The notes under the pieces were generated by a model that did not search any database, had not been told where the DNA came from, and worked only from the letters and a program-made list of their open reading frames with translations. Shown here piece by piece: positions 44,201 through 53,475 of a DNA stretch of 64,000 bases. Position 1 is the first letter of the stretch. Every line of letters starts with the position of its first letter. Source of the DNA: Microbacterium luticocti DSM 19459 (GTDB lineage Bacteria > Actinomycetota > Actinomycetes > Actinomycetales > Microbacteriaceae); contig NZ_AULS01000008.1 of assembly GCF_000422405.1 (NCBI RefSeq), positions 1 to 64,000 on the forward strand, written 5' to 3'. Position numbers and translations under genes: made by a program.

Positions 44201-45900
44201 GCGTCGACCGTGCTGCGGTGCGGGCCGTGCTGCGCAGCGCGCAGCCGCCCGCACGCCGGTTCGCCCCCGCGGTGCTGGCCGGTTTCGGCACCGCGGTCAG
44301 CTCCGTCGCACTGCTGGCGGCGAGCGCCTGGCTGATCACCCGCGCCGCCGAGCGACCCGAGCTGATGTACCTGTCGGCGGTGATCGTCGCGGTGCGCGCG
44401 TTCGCGTTGGGCCGCGGCGTGTTCCGCTACCTCGAACGCGTGGCCGGTCACGACGCCGCCCTCGGCCGGCTGGCCGCCGTGCGGGCGGGGCTGGTGCGGC
44501 GGCTCGTGCCGCTGGCGCCCGACGGCCTGGGCCGCACCGGACGCGGCGCCCTGCTGTCGAACCTCGTCGACGACGTCGACCAGCTGCAAGACCTGCCGCT
44601 GCGCATCGTGCAGCCGCTCGCGGTGGCGGGCCTGACCGCACTGGGGGCCGTGGCGTTCACCGCGGTGCTGAGCCCGGTCGCCGCGCTCATCCTGCTCGGC
44701 TGCCTGGTGGTGGGCTTCGTGCTCGCGGTGGGGCTGGGGGCGGCCGCGGGCGCCCGCGCCGAACGCGCGGTGGCACCGCTGCGGTCGCAACTGGCCGATG
44801 CACTGCTCGACCAGTTGGTCGCGCTCGACGTGCTCACCGCCTATGCGGCGACGGATGCCGCGGCCCGCGGCGTGCGCGCAGCCGACGAGGCGCTGCGGCG
44901 GGCGACGACCCGCCGCGCCGCAGCCCAAGGGCTGACTGCCGGGGCGGTGTCGCTGCTGGCGGGGGTGGCGTCGCTGCTCATCCTGCTCGCCTGTCTGCCC
45001 GCCGGACACACAGCGGGTCTGGGCGGTCCGGAGCTGGCTGTGCTGGTGCTGGTGCCGATGGCGGTGTTCGAGGTGTTCGGCCCGGTGCCGCTCGCGCTCT
45101 CGTCGTGGCGGCAGGTGCGCGCGGCGGCGCAGCGCATCGCGCAGACCGTGCCGCAGGCGATTCCGACGCAGCTGCCCCAGAACGAGCCCGAGCCCACCGG
45201 GGCGGCGCCGGCACTGGGCGACGGGATCGTGCTGCGCGGTGTGTCGGCGGCCTGGCCGCACGCCGCCGACGGCGACGGTGACGGTGATGGTGACGGCCGC
45301 ATCGTCGATGTGGACCTGCGGATCCGGCCGGGCGAACGCCTCCTGCTGACCGGTCCGAGCGGAGCCGGCAAGACCACACTCGCCCATGTGCTGGTGCGGT
45401 TCTTGGAGTGCACCGGGACGTACCGGATCGGCGGGGTGGACGTGCACGGCATCGCCGGCGACGACCTGCGCCGCCGCATCGGACTGTGCGAGCAGACGCC
45501 GTACCTGTTCCACGAGTCGATCCGGCAGAACCTGCTGTTCGCGCACGAGGATGCCACCGACGATGAGCTCTGGGCGGTGCTGGACCGGGTGGGCCTGGCC
45601 GACTGGGTGCACGGCCGCGGCGGGCTGGACGCCGGTGTCGGGGAACGCGGCGGGCTGGTCTCGGGCGGGCAGGCGCAGCGCATCGCGCTGGCCCGGGCGC
45701 TGCTGGCCGGGTTCTCGGTGCTGATCCTCGACGAGCCGACCGCGGGCGTCGACCCCGCGACATCCGACGCCCTGCTGGCCGACCTGCTCGCAGCGGTCGG
45801 ACCTGACCAGGCGGTGCTGCTCATCTCACACGTGGAGGCACCTGCCGGCCGCATCGACCGGGTGCTGCGGATGGACGCCGGTCGGATCGTCCCGACCTGA
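44197..45900 (+). CDS. cydC: Thiol reductant ABC exporter CydC
   Basis: 567 residues, ATGA overlap with cydD. The membrane domain starts ASAWLITRAAERPELMYLSAVIVAVRAFALGRGVFRYLERV, a CydC signature. ATPase motifs: GPSGAGKTT, VSGGQAQRIALARALL and VLILDEPTAGVD. A short Gly-Asp repeat (DGDGDGDGDG, about 45269-45300) lies just before the ATPase domain. It is the heterodimer partner of CydD and the last gene of the operon. The 201 bp after it contain only small palindromes. Confidence 0.95.
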   Translation: MSVDRAAVRAVLRSAQPPARRFAPAVLAGFGTAVSSVALLAASAWLITRAAERPELMYLSAVIVAVRAFALGRGVFRYLERVAGHDAALGRLAAVRAGLVRRLVPLAPDGLGRTGRGALLSNLVDDVDQLQDLPLRIVQPLAVAGLTALGAVAFTAVLSPVAALILLGCLVVGFVLAVGLGAAAGARAERAVAPLRSQLADALLDQLVALDVLTAYAATDAAARGVRAADEALRRATTRRAAAQGLTAGAVSLLAGVASLLILLACLPAGHTAGLGGPELAVLVLVPMAVFEVFGPVPLALSSWRQVRAAAQRIAQTVPQAIPTQLPQNEPEPTGAAPALGDGIVLRGVSAAWPHAADGDGDGDGDGRIVDVDLRIRPGERLLLTGPSGAGKTTLAHVLVRFLECTGTYRIGGVDVHGIAGDDLRRRIGLCEQTPYLFHESIRQNLLFAHEDATDDELWAVLDRVGLADWVHGRGGLDAGVGERGGLVSGGQAQRIALARALLAGFSVLILDEPTAGVDPATSDALLADLLAAVGPDQAVLLISHVEAPAGRIDRVLRMDAGRIVPT

Positions 45901-46101
45901 CCCGGCGTGCCGCCCCACCGCGGAACCGGCTCGGTTCACCCGAGCACACCAGGGATCTGCACCCGCGCGACAGAACCGCGCCAGGGCGCTGCAACCGCGC
46001 CACACATCGACGGCGCCGTCGCACAGCACAGGCGCACCCATGTGACACGCGCGTCACCGACACGGGCCGGCCCCGCAGGCGATGCCGCCTGTCGCCGCCT
46101 G

Positions 46102-48066
46102 TCAGCGCCGGCCGGTGCCGAAGATGCCGCGGATGACGCCGCCCAGGATCGTCTGCGTGGTGCGCGAGCCGAGGATCTCCTCCAGCGGGCTCTTGGCGGC
46201 CTTCCGGCTGGTGCGGGTCGTGCCGCCGGTCTTGCGCATCAGCCGCTCGTACTCGGCCTGCGCCTTGCGCTGCGCGGCGGCCGCGGCCTTGTCGGCGGCG
46301 GCCTGCGCCTTGGCGGCCTCGGCGTCGGCTTTGGCCTGGGCCTTCGCGGCCTCGTCGGCGGCGTGCGCGGCGGCCGCGGCATCCATCTTCTTCGCCAGCA
46401 GCTCGCGCGCCGACTCCCGGTCGATGGCGGTGCCATATGTGGCCAGCAGCGGGGATGCCTTGACCGCCGCGACGATCTGCGGGTCGGGCGTCGGCGACAT
46501 CAGGCCCTGGGGCGCGCGCAGCCGGGTCCACGCGACCGGCGTCGGCGCGCCCTTCTCACTCATCACGGTGACGATCGCCTCACCGGTGCCGAGCTCCTGC
46601 AGCACCCGCTCGAGGTCGTAGCCCGAACGCGGATACGTGCCGACCGTGGCCTTCAGCGCCTTGGCGTCGTCGGGGGTGAACGCACGCAACGCGTGCTGCA
46701 CCCGGGAGCCGAGCTGGCCGAGCACATCGGAGGGCACGTCCTTCGGCGTCTGCGTGACGAAGAACACACCCACGCCCTTGGAGCGGATGAGCCGCACCGT
46801 CTGCGTGATCGCGGCCAGGAAGTCCTTGGACGCGCCGCGGAACAACAGATGTGCCTCGTCGAAGAAGAACACCAGCTTCGGCTTGTCGGCATCGCCCACC
46901 TCGGGAAGGATCTCGAACAGCTCGGCCAGCAGGTACATCAGGAACGTCGAGAACAGCTCGGGCTTGTCGATGACACCGGGAACCTCGAGCAGGCTGATGA
47001 TCCCCCGGCCCGAGGCGTCGGTGCGCAGGAAGTCGGTGACGGCGAACTCGGGCTCGCCGAAGAACACGTCGGCGCCGGCATCGGCGAACGTGATGAGCTC
47101 TCGCAGGATGACCCCCGCGGTGGCCGCCGACAGCCCGCCGATGCCTTTCAGCTCGTCTTTGCCCTCATCGCTGGTGAGGTAGGTGAGCACGGCGCGCAGG
47201 TCCGACAGGTCGACGAGCGCGAGACCGGCCTGGTCGGCGTAGTGGAACACAAGCCCCAGGCTGGATTCCTGCGTCTGGTTCAGACCCAGCACCTTGCTCA
47301 GCAGCAGCGGCCCGAACCCCGAGACCGTCGCCCGCACCGGCACCCCTTTGCCCACACCGCCGAGCGCGAGGTACTCCACCGGAAACGCCTCAGGCTTCCA
47401 GTCCTGCCCGATCCCCTGCGTGCGCGAGCGCAGCTTGTCGCTGGACTCTCCCGGGGTCGCCATGCCCGACAGGTCGCCCTTGATGTCGGCGGCGAACACC
47501 GGCACCCCCTTCGCGGCGAGCTGCTCGGCCAGCCCCTGCAGGGTGCGGGTCTTGCCGGTGCCGGTGGCGCCGGCGACCAGCCCGTGCCGGTTCATCATCG
47601 CCAGCGGGATGCGGATCTGCGCCTGCGGCACCGGATCGGTGTTCACCAGCGCGCCGAGGTCGAGCGTGGCGGCCTCGAACGTGTACCCGTCGACGATCGC
47701 CTGCACCTGCGTGGCGTCGAGGGGGCCGGATGCCTCGCCCTGCGCCGCGGGTTCTGCCGCCGCCGGTGCGGGTTCGGTCGCAGCCGGCGCTGCCGACTCG
47801 GGCGGTGCAGGGGCCGCCGGCGCGGCAGGAGTGGGCTCGGTCGCGGCCGACTCGGGCTGGGGGGCGGATGCCTGCGGTGTCGCCGATTCCCGGGTGTCCG
47901 GCGCGGGCGCGGGGCCGGTGGCATCCGTCGCCTGCGCCTTCGCCGCGGCGGCCTCGGCGGCGGCGAGCGCGGCCTTGGCCTGGGCGGCCTTCAGCGCCGC
48001 CTCGGCGGCCTCGGCCTCGGCACGCAGGCGGGCGAGTTCGGCGGCGGCGGCATCGTCGGTGGTCAT
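46102..48066 (-). CDS. HerA-like ATPase, DUF853 family
   Basis: 654 residues from ATG 48066. An Ala/Pro-rich N-terminal region (about 1-115) precedes the DUF853 core. Walker A is GATGTGKT (166-173), Walker B is KLVFFFDEAHLLF, and the sensor-like FFVTQTPKDVPSDVLGQLGSRVQHAL follows. A coiled, Ala/Lys-rich tail (KAQAKADAEAAKAQAAADKA) ends the protein. The family resembles HerA/FtsK ATPases and E. coli YjgR. Function is unproven; some relatives act in DNA processing. No NurA-like nuclease is adjacent. The convergent cyd operon ends 201 bp away. Confidence 0.85.
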   Translation of the reverse strand: MTTDDAAAAELARLRAEAEAAEAALKAAQAKAALAAAEAAAAKAQATDATGPAPAPDTRESATPQASAPQPESAATEPTPAAPAAPAPPESAAPAATEPAPAAAEPAAQGEASGPLDATQVQAIVDGYTFEAATLDLGALVNTDPVPQAQIRIPLAMMNRHGLVAGATGTGKTRTLQGLAEQLAAKGVPVFAADIKGDLSGMATPGESSDKLRSRTQGIGQDWKPEAFPVEYLALGGVGKGVPVRATVSGFGPLLLSKVLGLNQTQESSLGLVFHYADQAGLALVDLSDLRAVLTYLTSDEGKDELKGIGGLSAATAGVILRELITFADAGADVFFGEPEFAVTDFLRTDASGRGIISLLEVPGVIDKPELFSTFLMYLLAELFEILPEVGDADKPKLVFFFDEAHLLFRGASKDFLAAITQTVRLIRSKGVGVFFVTQTPKDVPSDVLGQLGSRVQHALRAFTPDDAKALKATVGTYPRSGYDLERVLQELGTGEAIVTVMSEKGAPTPVAWTRLRAPQGLMSPTPDPQIVAAVKASPLLATYGTAIDRESARELLAKKMDAAAAAHAADEAAKAQAKADAEAAKAQAAADKAAAAAQRKAQAEYERLMRKTGGTTRTSRKAAKSPLEEILGSRTTQTILGGVIRGIFGTGRR

Positions 48067-48117
48067 GGCCACAGCCTAGTGACCGGCCCGAACACGCCGG
48101 TAGGACACAATGAGCAG

Positions 48118-48681
48118 ATGAGGCTCATCCGCCGTACGCTGCGCGTGCTGATCGCCCCGCTGACCCACACCCGCCTGTTCCGGCGCATCGGGCGGCGGGC
48201 GATGCCGGTGCTCGAAGCCGCGTTCCGGGTCGTGAGCGGCGGGCGCATGCCGATCAGCGGCCTGCTGGTCCCGTCGCTCACGCTGCACACCGTCGGCGCG
48301 AAGACCGGGCAGCCGCGCGAGGTGCAGCTGATGTACACGCCCGACGGGTCGGGGCGGGCCATCGTCGCGGGCACGAACTTCGCCGGCCCCCGCCATCCCG
48401 CGTGGACCGCCAACCTGCTCGCCCACCCGCACGCCGAGATCACGGTGCGCGGGCGACGGATGTCGGTGGTCGCCGAGCCGATCACCGGAGCCGACCGCGA
48501 CACGGCCTGGGCGCGCATCGAGGCGCAATGGCCGCGCTACCGCTCGTACGAGCAGGAATCGGGCCGCACCGTCCGCCTGTTCCTGCTGCGGCCGGTGCGG
48601 CCCGAGACTACTTCTGCGACCCCGCCAGCAGCGCCTGAACGAAGTAGCGCTGGAACGCGAAGAACACGATCAGCGGGATGA
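48118..48681 (+). CDS. F420-dependent nitroreductase/quinone reductase-like protein (DDN family)
   Basis: 187 residues from ATG 48118. LVPSLTLHTVGAKTGQPREVQLMY, GTNFAGPRHPAWTANLLAHPHAEITVRGRR and RIEAQWPRYRSYEQESGRTVRLFLLRPV are characteristic of the Ddn-type split-barrel family that uses deazaflavin F420 to reduce quinones or nitro compounds. The last 25 or so residues (from about PETTSATPPAAPE) are compositionally unlike the family. They are read out of the antisense of the convergent permease gene, with which this gene overlaps by 74 bp. Confidence 0.82.
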   Translation: MRLIRRTLRVLIAPLTHTRLFRRIGRRAMPVLEAAFRVVSGGRMPISGLLVPSLTLHTVGAKTGQPREVQLMYTPDGSGRAIVAGTNFAGPRHPAWTANLLAHPHAEITVRGRRMSVVAEPITGADRDTAWARIEAQWPRYRSYEQESGRTVRLFLLRPVRPETTSATPPAAPERSSAGTRRTRSAG

Positions 48682-49495
48682 TCATCGACAGGAACGCGCC
48701 GGAGCTGAGCACGTCGATGTTCGACCCGAACTGACGCAGCTGCGACTGGATCGCCACCGTGATCGGCATCGAGTCCGCGTTCGTGAAGATCAGCGCGACC
48801 AGCATGTCGTTCCACGTCCACAGGAACTGGAAGATCGCCAGCGACGCGATCGCCGGCAACCCCAGCGGCAGGATGACGCGGAAGAAGATGCGCCACTCCC
48901 CCGCCCCGTCGATGCGTGCCGCCTCGAGCAGTTCGCCGGGAACCTGGGTGAAGAAGTTGCGCAGCAGGAAGATCGCGAACGGCAGCCCGAACGCGGTGTG
49001 GAACAGGATCACCCCGAGCACCGAACCGAAGATGCCGATCGCGCCGAACAGCTGCGCGAGGGGGATCAGCGCCACCTGCACGGGCACCGCCAGCAGCACG
49101 ATCACCACGATCAGCAACCAGTCGCGGGCGGGGAAGTCCATCCACGCGAACGCGTAGGCGGCGATCGCCCCGATCATCACCACCAGTACGGTCGCGGGCA
49201 CCGCGATGACGATGGTGTTCCAGAACGAGCCCATGATGAGCGGATTGCCCAGCAGGTTGGCGTAGTTCTCGAGGGTGATCTGCGCGGGCTTGGTGAAGAT
49301 CGTCCACCAGCCCGACGACGAGTTGTCGCCCGAGGTGCGCAGCGACATCAGGAACAGCCCGATCGAGGGCACCAGCCAGAACAGTGCCACGATGAGCAGC
49401 ACGATGTTCACGATGCCCGAGCTGAGCACGCCCAGGATGCGTTGCGCGGCGGTCTTCTTGCCGCGGACGATGGTCAGATCGGCTGCGGCGCTCAC
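48608..49495 (-). CDS. Sugar ABC transporter permease (MalG-like)
   Basis: 295 residues from GTG 49495, overlapping the stop of the first permease (GTGA). Six membrane segments; the EAA loop reads LLEAARIDGAGEWRIFFRVILPLGLPAIAS, the CUT1-family signature. FLWTWNDMLVALIF follows as in MalG relatives. With the upstream permease it forms the membrane channel of a carbohydrate importer. No ATPase is encoded nearby, so a shared MsiK-type ATPase is probably used, as is common in actinobacteria. Substrate unknown. Confidence 0.92.
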   Translation of the reverse strand: MSAAADLTIVRGKKTAAQRILGVLSSGIVNIVLLIVALFWLVPSIGLFLMSLRTSGDNSSSGWWTIFTKPAQITLENYANLLGNPLIMGSFWNTIVIAVPATVLVVMIGAIAAYAFAWMDFPARDWLLIVVIVLLAVPVQVALIPLAQLFGAIGIFGSVLGVILFHTAFGLPFAIFLLRNFFTQVPGELLEAARIDGAGEWRIFFRVILPLGLPAIASLAIFQFLWTWNDMLVALIFTNADSMPITVAIQSQLRQFGSNIDVLSSGAFLSMIIPLIVFFAFQRYFVQALLAGSQK

Positions 49496-50853
49496 CGGCT
49501 GCGCTCCTCTCTGAAGCGACGGACGTTGATGATCATCGAGGGCAGCACGAGGATCAGCAGCAGGATCGCCAGTGCCGAGCCCAGGCCCTGGTCGTTGCCG
49601 CCGCCGAACGAGACCGTCCACATCTCCACGGCGATCACGTTCGCCGCCGGTTTGGACTCACCGGGTGGGATCACGTACACCAGGTCGAAGATCTTCAGCA
49701 CGTTGATGATCAGGGTGACGAACACGACGATCAGCACCGGTGACAGCAGCGGCGCGGTGATGCGGGTGAACACCTGCCATTCGTTCGCGCCGTCGATGCG
49801 CGACGCCTCTTGCAGCGACCGGTCCATCGCCGACAGCCCCGACGCGATCATCACCATCGCGAACCCCGCCCAGATCCACACGTACGACAGGATGATGACG
49901 ACGTTGATCAGGGCCGGGCTCAGCCACGACACGCCCTGGAAGCCCTGGGCGAAGTTCGATGCCGGCAGCGCGACACGATAGCTCTGACCGGCCGCAAGGC
50001 CCTCGATGGTGAAGGTGCCGCCCGCCCCCGTGGTGGCGTAGCCCTTGACCGAGCCGTCGGGCGCGACGGCATCCACCCGGATGCCCGGCAGGCCCTTCTT
50101 GCCGTCACCGATCTGCCCCTGCGTGCCGCCGCCGCCGGGGACGACGTCGAGGAACACCGTGCCGGTGATCTGGTCGGGCTTCGCGGCGGGTGCGGCGGCC
50201 GCCTGCTCGGCGGTGTCGGGCACCGCGCTCTGCTTGACGCCCACGAGCGGGAAGTCCTGCACGCTGCCGGCCGCGACCTCGTGCTCGGCTGCGACCACGC
50301 CCTTGTCTTCGATGATGCCGAAGCCGTCGCGCGGCCGGGCGCCGGGGTAGCTCGCCTGAGCCGAGAACGCGTCGTTGACCCCGACCAGCACCGCGTTGAC
50401 GACGCCGAGGTTCGGGTTCTCTTGGAACATGCCGCGGAAGATCACCCCGGCGGCGAGCATCGAGATCGCCATCGGCATGAAGATGATCAGCTTGAACGCG
50501 GTCTTCCACTTCAGCTTCTCGAGCAGCACGGCGAAGATCAGGCCCAGCACGGTGCAGGTGATCGGCGCGACGATCACCCACATGATGTTGTTGCGGATGG
50601 CGGTGAACGTGCTCTGGTTGGTGAACATCCGCACGTAGTTGTCCCACCCGGTGAACTCGCCGTGCACGCCGTAGAACGAGCGGATCAGCGTGTAGACGAT
50701 CGGGTAGACCACCAACGCGCCCAGCACCACCAGGGCGGGCGCGAGGAACGACACCAGCAGCAGCACGCGTCGCCCCCGCCCGTTGCGCGGGGAGCGGACG
50801 GGATGCCCGCTCCCCGCGGCCGGGTCGGCGGCGGCGTCGACGACGGCGGTCAC
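49492..50853 (-). CDS. Sugar ABC transporter permease (MalF-like) with Ig-like extracellular insert
   Basis: 453 residues from GTG 50853; typical CUT1 permeases have about 300. The core is normal: membrane segments from about residue 30 and an EAA loop LQEASRIDGANEWQVFTRITAPLLSP near 350. Residues about 160-312 form an inserted extracellular loop. Part of it (229-298: GTVFLDVVPGGGG, GLPGIRVDAVAPDGSVKGYATTGAGGTFTIEGLAAGQSYRVALP in sense) reads like an SdrD/Cna-B-type Ig fold. E. coli MalF also has a large P2 loop that contacts the binding protein, so this insert may do the same. Confidence 0.88.
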   Translation of the reverse strand: MTAVVDAAADPAAGSGHPVRSPRNGRGRRVLLLVSFLAPALVVLGALVVYPIVYTLIRSFYGVHGEFTGWDNYVRMFTNQSTFTAIRNNIMWVIVAPITCTVLGLIFAVLLEKLKWKTAFKLIIFMPMAISMLAAGVIFRGMFQENPNLGVVNAVLVGVNDAFSAQASYPGARPRDGFGIIEDKGVVAAEHEVAAGSVQDFPLVGVKQSAVPDTAEQAAAAPAAKPDQITGTVFLDVVPGGGGTQGQIGDGKKGLPGIRVDAVAPDGSVKGYATTGAGGTFTIEGLAAGQSYRVALPASNFAQGFQGVSWLSPALINVVIILSYVWIWAGFAMVMIASGLSAMDRSLQEASRIDGANEWQVFTRITAPLLSPVLIVVFVTLIINVLKIFDLVYVIPPGESKPAANVIAVEMWTVSFGGGNDQGLGSALAILLLILVLPSMIINVRRFREERSR

Positions 50854-50871
50854 GATGGCTGCCTTCGCGGC

Positions 50872-52185
50872 CTACTTGTAGGCGGCCGCGGCGGCCTTCT
50901 CGAGCCGGTCCATCGTGCCTTGCACGTCGTCCGGGTGCTGGTAGAACGTGATCATCTCCTGCCAGAAGCCCTGGCCCGGCGTGCCGCCGAACGCGCTGGG
51001 GGTCTGGTCGGACATGTCGAACCGGAATGTCTCGGCCTTGGTGAGCGCCTCGGCGATCTGCCGCGACACGTCGTCCGGGTACAGCGAGGTGTCCACCGCC
51101 TTGTTCGGCGAGGTCAGACCGCCCTTGGGCACCCACACCTCGGCCGACTCGGGCGAGGCCAGGTACTTCATCAGGGCGTTCGTGGCCTCGTCGTCGGTGA
51201 ACTGCACCGCGGCATCCCCACCGCCGACCACGGCCGGTCCCGACCCGTTGATCGACGGGAAGTCGTAGAACAGCGCGTTCTTGCCGACCGTGGAGTTGCC
51301 GTCGGCGGTGATGTTGCCGGCGACGAAGTCACCCTCGTACACGGTGCCCGCCTTCGGGTCCTTTCCGAAGACCTCGGTCACGCTCTCGGGGAAGGTGCGC
51401 TGCGCGCCGCCGGGCTGCAGGGCCGGGCTCTTCCACACCTGGGCGAGGGTCTCAAGCGCGGTCTTGACCGACGGGTCGGTCCACGGGATCTCGTGCGCGG
51501 TGAGCTGGTCGTACTTGTCGGGACCGGCCGTGCGCAGGTAGATGTTCTCGAACCAGTCGGTGAGCGGCCAGCCGACGTCGGCGCCGACCGACAGGCCGTA
51601 GTAGCCCGAGTCGTGGACGACGTCCAGCTGCTTGAGGAAGTCATCCCACGTGGTGGGGACGGTCGCGCCGGCCTCGTCGTAGATGTCCTTGTTGTACCAG
51701 ACGGTCGACTTGTTCGCGCCCTTGAACCACACGCCGTAGAGCTTGGAGTCCACGGTTCCGAGGTTCACCCAGTCCTGCGAGTAGTTCTTCTTCACCTCGT
51801 CGGCGACGGCGGCATCCAGCGGCTTGATGTTGCCGGCCTTCGCCAGCGACTGCAGCAGGGCAGGCTGGCTGACCACGGCCACGTTCGGCGGGTTGCCGCC
51901 GGCGATCTGACCCTGCAGATAGGTGGGCCCGTTGTCGCCGAAGCTGGTGTAGGTGACCTTGGCCCCGGTCTCGTCCTCGAACTTCTTCAGCACCGCTTCG
52001 AAGTTCTTCTGCTCGTCGCCCGACCACGAGGCCACGATGGTCAACGTCTTGCCGGAGAGATCCTGCTTCGCGGATTCGCTGGGCGAGGTGCCTCCCCCGC
52101 CGCCGGAGCACCCGGCGAGCAGGAGCCCCGCGATGCCGATACCGCCGATCGCCGCCACGAGGCGGCTTCTGCTGTGCGCAGTCAT
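50872..52185 (-). CDS. Sugar ABC transporter substrate-binding lipoprotein
   Basis: 437 residues from ATG 52185, with AAGGGGAG upstream. Lipobox LLAGC; the mature N-terminus is a Gly/Ser linker. TLTIVASWSGDEQKNFEAVLKKFEDETGAKVTY and WYNKDIYDEAGATVPTTWDDFLKQL are typical of family 1 (maltose-type) binding proteins. It binds a carbohydrate outside the membrane and delivers it to the two permeases encoded downstream. The promoter region carries LacI-type operators. Confidence 0.92.
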   Translation of the reverse strand: MTAHSRSRLVAAIGGIGIAGLLLAGCSGGGGGTSPSESAKQDLSGKTLTIVASWSGDEQKNFEAVLKKFEDETGAKVTYTSFGDNGPTYLQGQIAGGNPPNVAVVSQPALLQSLAKAGNIKPLDAAVADEVKKNYSQDWVNLGTVDSKLYGVWFKGANKSTVWYNKDIYDEAGATVPTTWDDFLKQLDVVHDSGYYGLSVGADVGWPLTDWFENIYLRTAGPDKYDQLTAHEIPWTDPSVKTALETLAQVWKSPALQPGGAQRTFPESVTEVFGKDPKAGTVYEGDFVAGNITADGNSTVGKNALFYDFPSINGSGPAVVGGGDAAVQFTDDEATNALMKYLASPESAEVWVPKGGLTSPNKAVDTSLYPDDVSRQIAEALTKAETFRFDMSDQTPSAFGGTPGQGFWQEMITFYQHPDDVQGTMDRLEKAAAAAYK

Positions 52186-52240
52186 TCGACTCCCCTTCGA
52201 GATCCCCGGCACGGGGAAGCGCCGCACCGGAGCACGTTCA

Positions 52241-52252
52241 GGAAACGCTTCC
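52241..52252. promoter_or_regulatory. LacI-family operator 1
   Basis: GGAAACGCTTCC, a CG-centred LacI-type half-palindrome, 56 bp upstream of the binding-protein start codon on the minus strand. The same core recurs in operator 2 in front of the divergent lacI-type gene. Confidence 0.78.
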
Positions 52253-52359
52253 AGACGCCACGATATTGCGCGGTGGCAATCGGGGCAAGACGAGCAGCAT
52301 CTCCGTGCGATAACGTTTGGTCACAGATGTGGAACAGCGCATGAGCACACGGTGACGTG

Positions 52360-52373
52360 TGGAAACGCTTCCA
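52360..52373. promoter_or_regulatory. LacI-family operator 2
   Basis: TGGAAACGCTTCCA, within GTGGAAACGCTTCCAC (one mismatch per half-site), 27 bp before the regulator ATG. With operator 1, 119 bp away, it would allow control of both divergent transcripts and possibly looping. Confidence 0.8.
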
Positions 52374-52399
52374 CGACCGTCGTGAGGAAGAGGCGGTGC

Positions 52400-53416
52400 A
52401 TGGTCGGGATCGCGGAGGTGGCACGTGCCGCGGGGGTCTCCCCTGCGACCGCCAGCCGCGCACTGACCGGCCGCGGCTACGTGGCCGCCGCCACCCGGGA
52501 CCGGGTGGCGCGCACCGCCCGCGAACTCGGCTACGTCGCCTCGCGCAGCGCGGCCAATCTGGTCACCGGACGCACGCAGACCGTCGCCGTGCTGGTGCCG
52601 ACGCTGTCACGCTGGTTCTTCGCCGAGGTGGTCGAGGGCGCGCAGTCGGCGCTGTGGGCCGAGGGCCACGAGCTCGCGCTGTACGCGGCCGCCGCCGGCA
52701 CGCCCGTGCGCACCGAGGTGTTCGACGCGCTGCTGTCGAGCAAGCGGTTCGACGGGATCGTCGCCGTCGGCATCGAACCCGACTCCCGCGAAGAGGAACG
52801 CCTGGCCGCATTCGGCCGGCCCGTGGTCGGGGTGGGCGCGCACAGCGTGGCCGTGCCCAGCGTCGGCATCGACGACGCCGCCACCGCACGGGTGGCCGCC
52901 GAGCACCTGGTCGAGCTCGGTCACCGCGACATCTGCTTCATCGGCGGACCGCCCGACGGCGGCAGCCACGGGGACCGGCAGCGGGTGGCGGGCGCGCAGG
53001 CAGCGCTGCACGAGGCCGGCCTGCCGGTGCCGATGCGGGTCATCGACTGCGCATCGACGACCACCCCGGACGGATTCGCCGCCGCCGGCGCGGTGCTGGC
53101 CGACCGGCGCACCCGGCCGACGGCGCTGGTCGCGGTGTGCGACGAGGTCGCGGTCGGGGCATCGATCGCCGCCCGACGGCTCGGCATCCGGGTGCCCGCC
53201 GACCTCAGCATCGTGGGCATCGACGACCATCCGATGGCCGAGATGTTCTCGCTGACCACGATGCGCCAGCGCCCGCGCGAACAGGGCGAACGCGCCGTGC
53301 AGCTGCTGATGCGCGGCATCCGGCATCCCGACGCCGCGCCCGACGCGGCGACCGCGCTCACCCAGCTGGTGGTGCGCGGCAGCACGGCCGAGCCGCGCAC
53401 CGCGGCACGCGGCTGA
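52400..53416 (+). CDS. LacI-family transcriptional regulator
   Basis: 338 residues from ATG 52400. The HTH VGIAEVARAAGVSPATASRALTGRGYVAAATRDRV includes the hinge-helix region ANLVTGR. The effector domain has periplasmic-binding-protein features: VAVLVPTLSRWFFAEVVEGA, GIVAVGIEPDSR, ALVAVCDEVAVGASIAARRLGIRVPADLSIVGIDDHP. It most likely represses the divergent sugar ABC operon and itself through the two operators between them, released by a sugar ligand that cannot be identified here. Confidence 0.93.
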   Translation: MVGIAEVARAAGVSPATASRALTGRGYVAAATRDRVARTARELGYVASRSAANLVTGRTQTVAVLVPTLSRWFFAEVVEGAQSALWAEGHELALYAAAAGTPVRTEVFDALLSSKRFDGIVAVGIEPDSREEERLAAFGRPVVGVGAHSVAVPSVGIDDAATARVAAEHLVELGHRDICFIGGPPDGGSHGDRQRVAGAQAALHEAGLPVPMRVIDCASTTTPDGFAAAGAVLADRRTRPTALVAVCDEVAVGASIAARRLGIRVPADLSIVGIDDHPMAEMFSLTTMRQRPREQGERAVQLLMRGIRHPDAAPDAATALTQLVVRGSTAEPRTAARG

Positions 53417-53475
53417 CCGCCCGCCGGCGAGCGCGTGCGGCGAGTGCGCCCGGCGAGGCCGGCCGGCGAGTGCGG

